Shown one piece after another: positions 18,528-28,375 of a DNA stretch of 64,000 bases (its first letter is position 1; each line of letters begins with the position of its first letter). The DNA is from Dyadobacter sandarakinus. GTDB lineage: Bacteria; Bacteroidota; Bacteroidia; Cytophagales; Spirosomataceae. The translations under genes and the position numbers were made by a program. The stretch covers positions 1,180,001 to 1,244,000 of the forward strand of contig NZ_CP056775.1 in the NCBI RefSeq assembly GCF_016894445.1, given 5' to 3'. The notes under the pieces were generated by a model that was not told where the DNA came from, made no database searches, and saw only the letters and a list, made by a program, of their open reading frames with translations.

Positions 18528-18917
18528 ATGCAATACGAACAAATTATCCGGCTGGCGGTTAACCGCGAGGTGAAGATACAGGTAACAGGAGCACACGGGA
18601 AAAAACGGAATGCAATCACGATCACACTTGATTTTTTTATAAAAAACCATCATGAAAAGGATTTCACCCCGCTTATAGGTGTCAATCATCCGCAGTACTG
18701 GAAATTCAAAACCTACTCCGCAGAGAAATCGCAATACCTTCAGCTGGAATACAGCGGCGTGTCGCGGGCACAGCTGAACAAAGTCCTGGATGCATTCAAG
18801 GCACAGTTTGATCCTGAAACAACCTTTGAGTTCAGCGCGGATATCGGGAAGAGGATCAAGTACCTCAAAGGCCTTCGGGTGACGGCACAAAGTGTCAGGC
18901 AGCTCGCAGCGGGATGA
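18528..18917 (+). CDS. Hypothetical protein, 129 residues
   Basis: Not recognised. A soluble, mixed alpha/beta protein without signal peptide or membrane segment, with a basic N-terminal half (REVKIQVTGAHGKKRNA) and a C-terminal alternation of charged helices (QLNKVLDAFKAQF, IGKRIKYLKGL). I chose the ATG at 18528 because the 35 codons before it read like leader sequence and would place the start in the middle of the untranslated region. It is controlled by the second copy of the palindrome promoter, and therefore probably by the same repressor as the DUF1684 gene. Confidence 0.6.
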   Translation: MQYEQIIRLAVNREVKIQVTGAHGKKRNAITITLDFFIKNHHEKDFTPLIGVNHPQYWKFKTYSAEKSQYLQLEYSGVSRAQLNKVLDAFKAQFDPETTFEFSADIGKRIKYLKGLRVTAQSVRQLAAG

Positions 18918-18953
18918 AAACGCAGGGTTGCAGCTTCCGGGATAGCAGTCCTG

Positions 18954-19793
18954 CTAGTCGTTTGCCGGCGATTGCAATGCTTTCCGGCGCTTCCGCTTCT
19001 TTATAAATGCATTTGAAAGCAGGTAAATGACAGCACCGGTGAGCAGAAAAGGCCAGAGACTGATGAGCACAATGATGAAGGAGAGGAAGATGTCCCAACC
19101 TTTCCTGAAAGCAGGCACTACTTCACGGAAAAAACCGCCCGGGGCAACATTTTCTTCGTAAAAAATAATGGTCAGGGTAGAATATTGCATCTGATCGCCC
19201 AGGTACTTCAATTGTCCCTCTGTCGACTCAATTTCGGTACGTATGGCGCCGAGCTCTTTCTGAATGTTGAGGATATCGCCCACTTTTAAGGCGGAGGCCA
19301 GTAGCTGAAGGTACCTTTTTTCGATGTCCTTTTTTGTTTTCAGGCGTGCTTCAAAGTCGAGGTACTGTGCGGTGACGTCTTCCACATGGATCTTCTTGTA
19401 GTCGAAATGGGCAACATTCCGCGTAGCCGCAGTCAGAAAATCGTCAAATTTCGCGGCTGGGACTCTTACAGCGATGGTGTACTGGATCTTGTCCGGAAAG
19501 CTTTGCTGCTCATCACGCCCGACGTAGGCCTGGCTTGCAGTCACGGCCTGCAGGATCTGTTTTCTGGCCTTTTCAATGTCATCCGTCTCAAACTCTACGT
19601 TCCCGGTCTTGATCAGCTGTCTGGCAATCTTAGGTTTATCATTCTGGGCCGGAGCCGGATTATTCTGTGCATCGACAGGAGGAGGAACCTGCATCATTAG
19701 GGCCACATCCTCGGTTACAGCATTATTTCCCTGTTCATTCGCGCAGGAAAAGCAGCAGAACATGCAGACCAGGACTAGTAACGTGTGCTTCAT
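18954..19793 (-). CDS. DUF4349 domain-containing lipoprotein
   Basis: 279 residues. Lipoprotein signal with lipobox Cys in FCCFSCANEQ, a Pro/Gln/Asn-rich linker (about 33-55), the DUF4349 core (LIKTGNVEFETDDIEKARKQI, RVPAAKFDDFL, EDVTAQYLDFEARL), a coiled-coil stretch (LKTKKDIEKRYLQLL to GAIRTEIESTEGQLKYL), and a C-terminal membrane segment (IFLSFIIVLISLWPFLLTGAVIYLL) followed by a strongly basic tail. So the periplasmic domain is tethered at both ends. The function of DUF4349 is unknown. Confidence 0.88.
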   Translation of the reverse strand: MKHTLLVLVCMFCCFSCANEQGNNAVTEDVALMMQVPPPVDAQNNPAPAQNDKPKIARQLIKTGNVEFETDDIEKARKQILQAVTASQAYVGRDEQQSFPDKIQYTIAVRVPAAKFDDFLTAATRNVAHFDYKKIHVEDVTAQYLDFEARLKTKKDIEKRYLQLLASALKVGDILNIQKELGAIRTEIESTEGQLKYLGDQMQYSTLTIIFYEENVAPGGFFREVVPAFRKGWDIFLSFIIVLISLWPFLLTGAVIYLLSNAFIKKRKRRKALQSPAND

Positions 19794-19917
19794 ATTGCGG
19801 AGGATAGGTTAAAGACTGCAAATTCGTTGCGGCCTGCGAGTACATTTCGCACGGCGAAACAAGATAGTTAACCTTTCCCTCGGTTACAAAATTGTGCTTT
19901 CCCGGAGCTGCCTGCTT

Positions 19918-21186
19918 TTATCCGGCCTGTTTTACCTGGTACGTATAAACTGAATCAGCAAAGATGGCTGAGGCGACCCACTTGGAAACGAGGCTGGCAA
20001 TGACAATCGGGATGAAGAGGACGTAATTGTCTGCGAGTGCACAAACCAGGAAAATAGATGTAAAAGGCGCGTGGATGCTGCCGCTGAGTACCGCCGCCAT
20101 GCCGATCAGGACAAAATTGACAGGAATAAGTCCCAGCCCGAAAAAGTGGTTGAGGATACTGCATACCAGCATCCCGAGGAAAGCACCGATAAACAGGCTC
20201 GGAGCAAAAACACCACCGTCACCCCCTGCGCCAAGGGTCACCGAAGTAGCCACCGGTTTCAGCAGGAGCAGGGCGAGTACCGAAAAAACAATCGCAGGAG
20301 AGGGGGCTTGTGCATAGGTAAACACGTTTTTGATGCCCGCATAACCTTCTCCGTACAGATGTGGGACGAAAAAGATGAGGGTTGATATCAGCAGTGAGCC
20401 GCCTAGGATGCGGGTATGATCATTGGGCAGAGCGGCAAAGAATTTCTTAAAAAATAAGACACTTTTTGTCAGGTACACCGAGTTCAGCCCCGCCAGGATG
20501 CCGAGCAAAACGATGTAGGGAAGTGCATCCAGTTGCCAGTCGGTTACGGCAAAGTGAAAAATCTGGTGGTAAAAGAAGAAGTGCGTGACCAGGAAAGAAG
20601 TAAGTACGGCCGTAGCCACGACTGCGTGGTGCAGCTTGCTTTTTTTACGTGTAAAAACCTCAAATGCAAACAGGAAACCGGCGACAGGTGCATTGAAAAG
20701 GGCTGTCACGCCCGCTGCCAGACCGCCGCACACGAGTGCAGTCCGGTACCTGCGCAGGTAATCTACTTTCCGGCTCGACAAAGCGCCGATGGCGGCTGTG
20801 GACACTACGGTCGACACTTCAATGCCCGTTGAGCCGCCAAAAATCACCGTCAGAAATCCGTTGAAATAATGGGAGGGAATCTTGTAGGCCGGCAGGGTAT
20901 GCGCGTTTTTGTTGATCGTGTCGAGTACCTCCTTGATCCCTTTGTTTGCTTTGTTATGAAACAAGAAGTAGCGCAGTACGTGGATGATCGTCAATCCGAA
21001 AAGAGGAATAATAAAAATCAGGTAGGGGTTATGATGCAGTTTTTCCAGAAAAGACTCTTCATAATGCTCTGTGATCACTTTCAGCGTGTCGGCCAGAAGT
21101 GCGGAAAAACAGCCTGTGATCACTGCTGCAAGAAGGACTGCAGATACCCTGCGGGATTTTTTTACGCGGTAAGTTTTAAGCTCCAT
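19918..21186 (-). CDS. ClC-family chloride channel/antiporter
   Basis: 422-residue polytopic membrane protein with about ten hydrophobic segments. Selectivity-filter stretches are GGSTGIEVST with Glu123 at the gating-glutamate position, AAGVTALFNAPVAGFLFAFE, and GAGGDGGVFAPSLFIGAFLG. The first stretch deviates from the canonical GREGP (no Arg, Val-Ser instead of Gly-Pro). No C-terminal CBS domains. It may be a proton-coupled antiporter or a passive channel; the sequence alone does not decide. Transcribed divergently from nothing obvious and 37 bases short of the window's AT-rich gap before the DUF4349 gene. Confidence 0.9.
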   Translation of the reverse strand: MELKTYRVKKSRRVSAVLLAAVITGCFSALLADTLKVITEHYEESFLEKLHHNPYLIFIIPLFGLTIIHVLRYFLFHNKANKGIKEVLDTINKNAHTLPAYKIPSHYFNGFLTVIFGGSTGIEVSTVVSTAAIGALSSRKVDYLRRYRTALVCGGLAAGVTALFNAPVAGFLFAFEVFTRKKSKLHHAVVATAVLTSFLVTHFFFYHQIFHFAVTDWQLDALPYIVLLGILAGLNSVYLTKSVLFFKKFFAALPNDHTRILGGSLLISTLIFFVPHLYGEGYAGIKNVFTYAQAPSPAIVFSVLALLLLKPVATSVTLGAGGDGGVFAPSLFIGAFLGMLVCSILNHFFGLGLIPVNFVLIGMAAVLSGSIHAPFTSIFLVCALADNYVLFIPIVIASLVSKWVASAIFADSVYTYQVKQAG

Positions 21187-21337
21187 GGATCCTGATATAT
21201 TCGGCGAAATAGAATGCCAGTATCAAAAGCTAACGCGAGCCTTCCTTTTTTTGTTTACCAAAATCACAAAAACTGCCGCAACAACCTGCCCGGAAGTACA
21301 TGGCAATGTATTCCGAGCTTTGCTTTACATATTCTTG

Positions 21338-22852
21338 TTAGTACCCGGGATTCTGTGTCAGGTTGGGGTTGGTTTGCAGGTCTACCCGCGGAATGGGCAT
21401 CAGGTAATCGCGTCCCGGGCTGAAATTGGCATGGGGTTCAAGCGAGCTGGAATCTTTGAATGCGACCTCACCCAGTTTCCTGCGCTGAATGTCATACCAC
21501 CGCTTGTATTCAAACGCAAGTTCCAGCCGGCGTTCTTCCAGCACCAGGCTGATAAATTCTTCTTTGCTGAGCTTCGGATCGACATCTGCAGGGAAGTCTG
21601 TGAGGGTACCTGCCCGGTTCCTGGCGCGCGCACGTACTTCATTCACATAACCCATTGCCTCATTCGTGGTTCCGCCCAGCTCCCCGGCGGCTTCGGCAGC
21701 AATCAGCAGCACTTCGGCATAGCGCATGGCCGCATAGTTCTGGTCGGAGTCCCGGCCCTCGGCATTGGAATTACCTGCAAACCGCGCGTACTTCGCGATA
21801 TGCGGCCGCCTGACGTTGGGAAATTCGGTATACGGTACCACTTTGCCTCCGATCAGGATCGTGGTGTCGAAGCTTACTTGCTTGCGGTAATCGCGACCGT
21901 CCCAGGTATCAAAAACCCGCTGGCTTGGTACAATCACGCTCCAACCACTGCGCGGCGCATCACCGCCCCGAATGCCTGTCATGGGAGCCATGATGTCGTC
22001 GTTGGCTCCGGCGAGTCCGATCTGCAACCCGAGGAAGTCGATTGCAAAAATATGTTCCTGCATATCATTGGCCTGAGGCGCCTGAAATAGTGTCTGGAAG
22101 TCGGGTTCGAGGTCGTAGCCAAATCTGGACTTATTTTCGATCACCCATTTGGCTTCCCGGTATGCACCCGTGTAATCGTGCAGGGTGAGGTAAAGATCCG
22201 CCAGGTAGGCAGCGGCGGTGCCTTTGGTAGCACGGCTTCTTACCTCGGCAGGCTGCTTGTCCGGCAGCCATTGTTTGGCAAATTCAAGGTCTGCCCTGAT
22301 GCCTTTATACACCACCGCAGCAGGGGTACGGTTCAGCTTGCTGACGGACTCCGCATCGGCAATGAAAAAATCAACGTAGGGAATGTCGCCGAACAGCCGC
22401 ACCAGATGGAAGTACGCAAATGCACGAATAAAGCGTGCTTCCGCCACCAGCGGGTTGATCTCGGCAGCGGGAACACCCAGCGACCCTGCACCGGTGATGG
22501 CCGCATTCGCCGCGCTGATAACCTGGTACCAGTAAGGCCAGAACTGGTAGACCATGTAGTTGTTATCGTCCATGTTGAAATCATTTACCTGCTGGCGTTC
22601 TGCCGGCGTGCCGCGATCACCGATGTCTGACATGTCGTCGCGAAGCATGAGTGCCGACACAAACTGCCGTCCATACAGGCGCTCCGAAGCAATCCATCCA
22701 TAAGCCCCGAAGATGACGGCTTCTACATCTTTCGGTGTTCTGAATATGGCTTGTGGATCCAGCAGGCCGACCGGCTTTTCGGCTATGTCAAAGCACGATG
22801 CCAGCATGGCCGGGATTATGATCAGGATGATTCTGTGTAAATGTTTTTTCAT
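21338..22852 (-). CDS. SusD/RagB-family lipoprotein
   Basis: 504 residues from the ATG at 22852, which begins the signal peptide (KKHLHRIILIIIPAMLASCFD, lipobox Cys in LASC); the frame runs seven codons further upstream. SusD marks are AEARFIRAFAYFHLVRLFGDIPYV, NYAAMRYAEVLLIAAEAAGELGG, YVNEVRARARNRAG and FISLVLEERRLELAFEYKRWYDIQR. It follows the STN-type susC by 26 bases and is its lid protein. No enzyme gene is linked, so the imported compound cannot be guessed. Confidence 0.95.
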   Translation of the reverse strand: MKKHLHRIILIIIPAMLASCFDIAEKPVGLLDPQAIFRTPKDVEAVIFGAYGWIASERLYGRQFVSALMLRDDMSDIGDRGTPAERQQVNDFNMDDNNYMVYQFWPYWYQVISAANAAITGAGSLGVPAAEINPLVAEARFIRAFAYFHLVRLFGDIPYVDFFIADAESVSKLNRTPAAVVYKGIRADLEFAKQWLPDKQPAEVRSRATKGTAAAYLADLYLTLHDYTGAYREAKWVIENKSRFGYDLEPDFQTLFQAPQANDMQEHIFAIDFLGLQIGLAGANDDIMAPMTGIRGGDAPRSGWSVIVPSQRVFDTWDGRDYRKQVSFDTTILIGGKVVPYTEFPNVRRPHIAKYARFAGNSNAEGRDSDQNYAAMRYAEVLLIAAEAAGELGGTTNEAMGYVNEVRARARNRAGTLTDFPADVDPKLSKEEFISLVLEERRLELAFEYKRWYDIQRRKLGEVAFKDSSSLEPHANFSPGRDYLMPIPRVDLQTNPNLTQNPGY

Positions 22853-22878
22853 GGTAATAAATACAACGTGCATGACAA

Positions 22879-25800
22879 TTAGAATCCAATGCTGAGCCCC
22901 ACGGTGTAGGACTTTGCATTGGGGTAGCTGGCGTAATCGAGACCGAGGTTCCGGTTCACCTGCGTATTGCCCTCAGACGAGTAATTCACCTCAGGGTCAT
23001 AGCCTTTGTAGTGCGTAAATGTCAGGATATTCTGAGCGCTTGCATAAATACGGAACTTGGACAGGCGCAGCTTTTCGAGTGCCGGCCGCGGCAGATTGTA
23101 GCCGATTGCCATGTTTTTTAACCTGATAAAACTACCATCATATACCCAGCGCGTGGACACCCGCCTGCTGCGACCGGCGGAGGCTTTGGGTACTGACGTA
23201 TTGGTGTGTGTGGGCGTCCAACGATCCAATGCCTCGGTGGTGGCATTATTGATTGCCGAAAGCAGGTTCAGTTCCATCAGCGTGTAGCTCAGCAGATCGT
23301 TGCCCTGCGATACCTGGAAAAATGCATTCAGGTCAAATCCTTTCCACCTGAAATCGTTGTTGAACCCCAGGGTATACTTGGGATGAGGGTTGCCGATAAT
23401 CTGCCGGTCGTCGCTGTTGAGGATACCGTCGGGCTTCCCTGTGAGCTTTCCACTGGCATCTTTGGTTCCGTTAACGTCCCTGAACTTCTCTCCGCCAGCC
23501 GTCTTTTCAAAACCTGCACCCGGCAGAAACTGGTCATTTTCCTGATACACACCGTCATAAATCCAGCCGTAAAAACTCCCCACAGGCGCTCCCTCCCGAA
23601 GTATCTGCGACTGACCGATGCCTACCATATGTCCCGGGGCAGAGTTGTAAAGGATATCATCGCCCCCGGGTAATTGGAGAACCTTGTTCCTGTTGAGCGA
23701 CAAGTTGAGCTCGGTACCCCATTTGAACGCCCCGTCCAGATTGCGGGAGTTCAGGCTTACTTCAAAGCCCTTATTTTCGACCGACCCGACATTTTGTAGC
23801 TGGTCGACATAGCCCGAGTAGCGTGGCAGCTGAACGGCAAACAACAGATCGTACGTCACCCGCCGGTAATAATCAGCGACCAAGTTAATCCGGTTCCTGA
23901 AAAAGCTGATATCTGCCCCGATGTTAAATTGCTTTGTCGTTTCCCAGGTCAGGTCTTCATTGGCTACCGAAGTTGGCCGGATGCCGTTTACGGCCACACC
24001 ATTGATCACCGTATATACATTGGAAAAACGCGCGAGCGTCTGATACGGGCTGATCGCCTGGTTACCGGTAAGTCCATAGCTCGCGCGCCATTTCCATTGC
24101 GAAATGACGTGCATGTCTTTCATGAAAGGCTCGGACGACATTTTCCAGGCAATGGCAGCAGACGGAAAGTTGGCCCACTTATGGTTCTTGCTGAAATTGG
24201 ATGAACCGTCCCGGCGGAAATTGGCCGTGAAAAGATACCGGTCTGCCAGGGAGTACGTAAGCCTTGCATAAAGCGATGCAAGCTGCCACTGCGTCAGGGA
24301 TGATGTGGGGCTTTGCCACACCGACGATCCTCCCAGATCCCAGAAAGAAACCACATCCGTCAGAAAGGACTGGCCGGTAGCTGACCAGTTTTCAACAGAG
24401 GATGTTTGGTATGAAAACCCCGCCATGGCCGACAGATCATGGTTTTCTCCGAGTTTTTTCTGATACAGCAGATAATCTTCATTGAGCATCAGCGTGCTTT
24501 TCAGTCCGGCAACCGTGGCCGAGCCGCCCACATTCCGGCCGTCGTTCAGCGTGGATGGAATGTAGTTGCCGATGCGGCCGCTGTTGGTGGAAGCCCCCAG
24601 TGTTGCCCTCAGCTTTACGCTTGGAAGCAAAGTATATTCCGCCAGTACATTGCCCTGCATGAGGTCAGCCAGGGATTCATTCTGCAGCTGCGTAGCGATG
24701 GCATACGGGTTATCAATGGGAACGTCAACCCTGGAAATGGTAAATTGTCCGGATGAGTCCCGGATAGGCTGGTCGGGGGCAAACTTGTAGGCAGCAGCAA
24801 TCACGCCGGGCGTCAGCGCTGCCGATTCTTCCTGTGTTTTCGACTGGTTCCTTTTGACGCGCTGCGCAAAAAGGTTAAGTCCTACTTTCAGCCGCTTGGT
24901 GGCTTGGATATCAATGTTGCTGGTGATGGAAAACCGCTTGTAATCCGAGTTGATGATAATGCCTTTCTGATTGTACAGCGATCCTGAAATGTAGTATCGC
25001 ACCGCATCATTGCCGCCGGTAAGCGATAGCTGGTGGTTCTGAATGCTGCCGGTTCGCAGGATCATGTCCTGCCAGTTGGTGTCATACCCACCTGATTCTA
25101 TGTCAGGCCGCACCTCCCGGACATAGTCCAGAAACTGGGTTGCATTCAGCAAATCCAGCCGGCGGATTTCTTTCTGCGAAGAATAGGATGTGTTGTACGC
25201 GATGGTCGTTTTACCGGGTACTCCCTTTTTTGTGGTAATCATCATCACCCCGTTGGACCCGCGTGAGCCGTAGATGGAAGTAGCCGATGCATCTTTGAGA
25301 ATTTCAACGGACTCGATGTCTTCTGGAGGCGGCATTGCGCCGCCTACCAGGCCATCCACTACATAGAGAGGTTCACTATTGGCATTGATCGAGCTGCTAC
25401 CCCGGACACGGACCTTGAAGGAAGATCCCGGCTCACCGTTGTTGGCCTGGATCTGTACACCGGCTGCCCGGCCCTGAAGTGCCTGTATAGCGCTCAGGGC
25501 GGGGTAAGCCGTAATATCTTCGGACCTTACCGAGGAGAGCGAACCCGTAACATCACTTTTTTTTACCGTACCATACCCTACGACCAGCACTTCCTCCAAT
25601 GCCTTGTGATCCGTTTTCAGGGCGACATTGATTTCCGTCTGCCTGCCTGCCACAGTTTCGAGTGAAGTGTACCCGACAAAGCTGAACATCAGGGTAGTAT
25701 GGTTTTCCGGAACGCGTATCTGATACCGGCCGTCCTTGTCTGTAGACGTGCCGGTCTGGGTGCCTTTCAGCAATATGTTAACACCGGGCAACGGTTCGGA

Positions 25801-26262
25801 AGTCTGTGCATCGGTCACCTTGCCTCTGATCGCAATCTCGGCCAGAACAGGCTGGGAGAGAGCAGCTTTGGAAGTTGCACCCTCGATAGCCCCGGTACGT
25901 TCGGCCGGTTTGATCACGACGCTTTTGCCCTTCACTTCATACATCAGCCCGCGCGGCAGAAGCAGCTCGTCCAGAACTTCCGAAAGCGGCTTGTCCTGGG
26001 CCGAGAGCGATACTTTCTTCTCAGATTGTATCAGCCTGGAACTGAATGCGAACCGGACACTGGTCTGCTTCTGAATGCGTTTGAGCAGCGTCCGCATCTC
26101 TTCATTTTCCACCCGGATCGTGACCTTTTTGCCCAGCAACTCCTGCGACCATACGTCACCCGCAGAGGCCAGATGAAAAAAGCTGAAAATCAGCAACAGA
26201 TGCAGAAAGCACATGCGCGGTATCCTGTTGCGCTGATCCCCGTCCCGGACAGGCTTTCTCAT
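22879..26262 (-). CDS. SusC/RagA-family TonB-dependent transducer with STN domain
   Basis: 1127 residues. After a long signal peptide (cleavage near SAGDVWSQ, about residue 40) comes an STN domain (about 45-118; VTIRVENEEMRTLLKRIQKQTSVRFAF, LSEVLDELLLPRGL), then the carboxypeptidase-regulatory-like domain (about 143-225), plug (EEVLVVGYGTVKKSDVTGS, LQGRAAGVQIQANNGEPGS, YGSRGSNGVMMITTKKG) and barrel. The STN domain is the part that contacts a FecR-type anti-sigma factor, and a fecR and ECF sigma gene lie directly upstream, so this receptor probably induces its own synthesis when loaded. The protein is slightly longer than the HTCS-controlled SusC in the same window. Confidence 0.96.
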   Translation of the reverse strand: MRKPVRDGDQRNRIPRMCFLHLLLIFSFFHLASAGDVWSQELLGKKVTIRVENEEMRTLLKRIQKQTSVRFAFSSRLIQSEKKVSLSAQDKPLSEVLDELLLPRGLMYEVKGKSVVIKPAERTGAIEGATSKAALSQPVLAEIAIRGKVTDAQTSEPLPGVNILLKGTQTGTSTDKDGRYQIRVPENHTTLMFSFVGYTSLETVAGRQTEINVALKTDHKALEEVLVVGYGTVKKSDVTGSLSSVRSEDITAYPALSAIQALQGRAAGVQIQANNGEPGSSFKVRVRGSSSINANSEPLYVVDGLVGGAMPPPEDIESVEILKDASATSIYGSRGSNGVMMITTKKGVPGKTTIAYNTSYSSQKEIRRLDLLNATQFLDYVREVRPDIESGGYDTNWQDMILRTGSIQNHQLSLTGGNDAVRYYISGSLYNQKGIIINSDYKRFSITSNIDIQATKRLKVGLNLFAQRVKRNQSKTQEESAALTPGVIAAAYKFAPDQPIRDSSGQFTISRVDVPIDNPYAIATQLQNESLADLMQGNVLAEYTLLPSVKLRATLGASTNSGRIGNYIPSTLNDGRNVGGSATVAGLKSTLMLNEDYLLYQKKLGENHDLSAMAGFSYQTSSVENWSATGQSFLTDVVSFWDLGGSSVWQSPTSSLTQWQLASLYARLTYSLADRYLFTANFRRDGSSNFSKNHKWANFPSAAIAWKMSSEPFMKDMHVISQWKWRASYGLTGNQAISPYQTLARFSNVYTVINGVAVNGIRPTSVANEDLTWETTKQFNIGADISFFRNRINLVADYYRRVTYDLLFAVQLPRYSGYVDQLQNVGSVENKGFEVSLNSRNLDGAFKWGTELNLSLNRNKVLQLPGGDDILYNSAPGHMVGIGQSQILREGAPVGSFYGWIYDGVYQENDQFLPGAGFEKTAGGEKFRDVNGTKDASGKLTGKPDGILNSDDRQIIGNPHPKYTLGFNNDFRWKGFDLNAFFQVSQGNDLLSYTLMELNLLSAINNATTEALDRWTPTHTNTSVPKASAGRSRRVSTRWVYDGSFIRLKNMAIGYNLPRPALEKLRLSKFRIYASAQNILTFTHYKGYDPEVNYSSEGNTQVNRNLGLDYASYPNAKSYTVGLSIGF

Positions 26263-26326
26263 GTCTGATTGCTTTTATTAATTCGTTCTGCGCTTTTTCC
26301 TTGTCCGGATAAGATAATGTGTGAAT

Positions 26327-27430
26327 TCAGGGTGTACCGCAGCCTCCTCCCGTAATGGTAATGTGGTCGCCGGTTACTTTATATTCGGCTCCCACGGCGT
26401 CACAAACCAGTTCGAGCTGCTCGTAAAAGGTGAGTCCTGCCAGCGAAGCGGTTACAGGACAGTTTTTCATCAGCTCTTCATCAAAAGTGATTTCGATGCC
26501 GTAGGCTTTCTGAAGTGTTTTGAAAATAACAGAAACCGGTGAATCTTCAAAATCCGTGGGGATAATACCCGGATCCGTGGGGTATGGTTCTTCAACAAGC
26601 GTCTTGGTCGTCACCGCACTCTCCTTGTCCACACTTACCTGCTGATTAGGTTCGATGAGTACACCCGCCAGGTCGGCATTACCGGATTTGCGGTCGTCCT
26701 CGATGGTTTCGCGTGTAAATACGGCCACTCGTCCGGTTTTCACAGATACAAGCGCGCTGCGTTCTCCCTGTACAGAACGTACCCGGAAGCCCGTACCCAG
26801 CACTTTGGTAACAACATCATCGGCATAGACGTAAAATGGCTGTAACGGATTTCCATTTACCTGAAAAAACGCGCTTCCGGAAAGGTACACCGTCCTGCTG
26901 CCATCCTCGAAATGATCAGGATAACTGAGCTTGCTCCCAGGATCGAGGCTTACAGTACTCTGGTCGCTCAGGCTGATGAGCATGGCGGTTGTTCCCGTAT
27001 TTTGCACTTCGCGAAGTGCGACGGCGGACGCGGATACCAGTTGTGTGTAGCTCAGCGAACGCTCGGCCGGATTACGGAAAAACCAGAGGCAGGCCAGCGC
27101 CACGAAAACAACACTGGCAGCAGCTGCCAGCCGCAGGCGCGACATCAGGAAAGTGGGTTTCTGGTGCAGCGGAACAACCGTATGTTCGTCGAATCGGCGC
27201 ATGATGGCGTCCATTGCTTCCTTCTTTTCGAAGGCACTGAGAGGCTGGGCAGCAGGTTGCAATGCATGTACGAGTTCCCGGGCTTGTGCTACCACCGTTT
27301 CTTTTTCAGTGTGTTCGCTCAGCCATTGTTCCCACCGTGCATGATCTTCCGGCTCCGGTTTGAGGACCCACTTGCGAAATGCTTCGTCGAAGTAGAATTC
27401 CTCCAAGAAAAAATCCTGATAGCTTTTCAT
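26327..27430 (-). CDS. FecR-family anti-sigma factor
   Basis: 367-residue inner-membrane anti-sigma factor. The cytoplasmic N-terminal part (about 1-100, with RKWVLKPEPEDHARWEQWL) binds the sigma factor, followed by one membrane segment (LRLAAAASVVFVALACLWFF, about 108-127), the periplasmic FecR domain (DQSTVSLDPGSKLSYPDHF, RTVYLSGSAFFQV, TKVLGTGFRV) and a C-terminal DUF4974-type STN-interacting domain (VIFKTLQKAYGIEITFD). It lies 64 bases before the STN-type susC and 59 bases after the ECF sigma gene, the usual order for a trans-envelope signalling unit. Confidence 0.94.
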   Translation of the reverse strand: MKSYQDFFLEEFYFDEAFRKWVLKPEPEDHARWEQWLSEHTEKETVVAQARELVHALQPAAQPLSAFEKKEAMDAIMRRFDEHTVVPLHQKPTFLMSRLRLAAAASVVFVALACLWFFRNPAERSLSYTQLVSASAVALREVQNTGTTAMLISLSDQSTVSLDPGSKLSYPDHFEDGSRTVYLSGSAFFQVNGNPLQPFYVYADDVVTKVLGTGFRVRSVQGERSALVSVKTGRVAVFTRETIEDDRKSGNADLAGVLIEPNQQVSVDKESAVTTKTLVEEPYPTDPGIIPTDFEDSPVSVIFKTLQKAYGIEITFDEELMKNCPVTASLAGLTFYEQLELVCDAVGAEYKVTGDHITITGGGCGTP

Positions 27431-27489
27431 ATTTTAATCATCTCTTTCACCCAACATTAGACGCGGCCTTATCCCGGATACTGCACATT

Positions 27490-28098
27490 CTAGATTTTTT
27501 TTTCAAAAAACAACAATGCAGGCAGAATTAGCGGGAAAAGACCCATAAATGGCTTCCATTGTAACCGGAGCCATTTGAATGCTTCCTGCTGAAGGTTAGA
27601 AACGGATTGTGGCTGGATGTCCATCAGGTAGGCAATATCATCCCGTTCAAGTCCCTGGAAAAAACGCAGGTACAGGGCTTCCTGCTGCCGGGCCGGCAAC
27701 TGGTTGATCAAGCGGGCAAGCTGGTCGGCCTCGTCACGGGTAGTTTCCGAGTGAATCAGGTGATGTTCAAAGCTCATTTCGATCCCGAATCCTTCCTGCT
27801 CGGGCAGGTCTTCTTCGAGTACTACCCAGCGCTGGCGTTCGCCGAGGCGGTGGAGCCTGCGCCGCAGGGAGGCGAGCAGATAAGCTTTTGGGGGAATATC
27901 GGCATTGATGGTGGCGCGCTTCTCGAAAATTTCCAGGAAGACATCCTGAATGCCATCCTTAACAAGCTCGCGGTCGCGGGTAAACTTGCAGCCATACTGG
28001 AACATCAGTCCGTAAGTCCCGTCGAGAAGCGCCTGAAATGAAGTCCGGTCACCAGCCAGGGCCAGCTGCCATTGGTGTGTCAAATCATCGTCCTGCAT
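27490..28098 (-). CDS. ECF-type RNA polymerase sigma factor
   Basis: 202 residues. Sigma region 2 at about 22-90 (LMFQYGCKFTRDRELVKDGIQDVFLEIFEKR) and region 4 at about 125-185 (LPARQQEALYLRFFQGLERDDIAYLMDIQPQSVSNLQQEAFKWL). Activated when its FecR partner is released by the loaded SusC receptor. The last 20 residues are strongly hydrophobic (FMGLFPLILPALLFF, then EKKI), which is not part of a standard sigma factor and could anchor it at the membrane. Start ATG at 28098. Confidence 0.93.
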   Translation of the reverse strand: MQDDDLTHQWQLALAGDRTSFQALLDGTYGLMFQYGCKFTRDRELVKDGIQDVFLEIFEKRATINADIPPKAYLLASLRRRLHRLGERQRWVVLEEDLPEQEGFGIEMSFEHHLIHSETTRDEADQLARLINQLPARQQEALYLRFFQGLERDDIAYLMDIQPQSVSNLQQEAFKWLRLQWKPFMGLFPLILPALLFFEKKI

Positions 28099-28375
28099 TT
28101 CGTCAAGGGTTATCCGGAAAAATTTCTGCTGTCTTTTTTGGGCATATCTATGCTTCGGAAAGACAATGAACCCGGAAAAGTACCCTTAAATATCTGATAA
28201 GTTTCAACAGCTGGGCACATTGCTGGATGAAGCGGACAACGTGCCCCGAATTTGTCATGAAGCAAGCGAAACCTGCCGGGAACGATCCCATGCGTTGTCT
28301 TTTTCATCCCGATTGGCAGGCCGCCGGTAAATGCAGCAAGCCACCCAAGTGCCGGCAAATAAGAAGCGGCTCCGG

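Noticed and set aside
20000..20400. Fluoride-specific ClC (CLC-F) assignment
   Set aside because: The filter glutamate stretch is non-canonical, but I cannot see the methionine and phenylalanine signatures of fluoride exporters, and no fluoride riboswitch is visible upstream.
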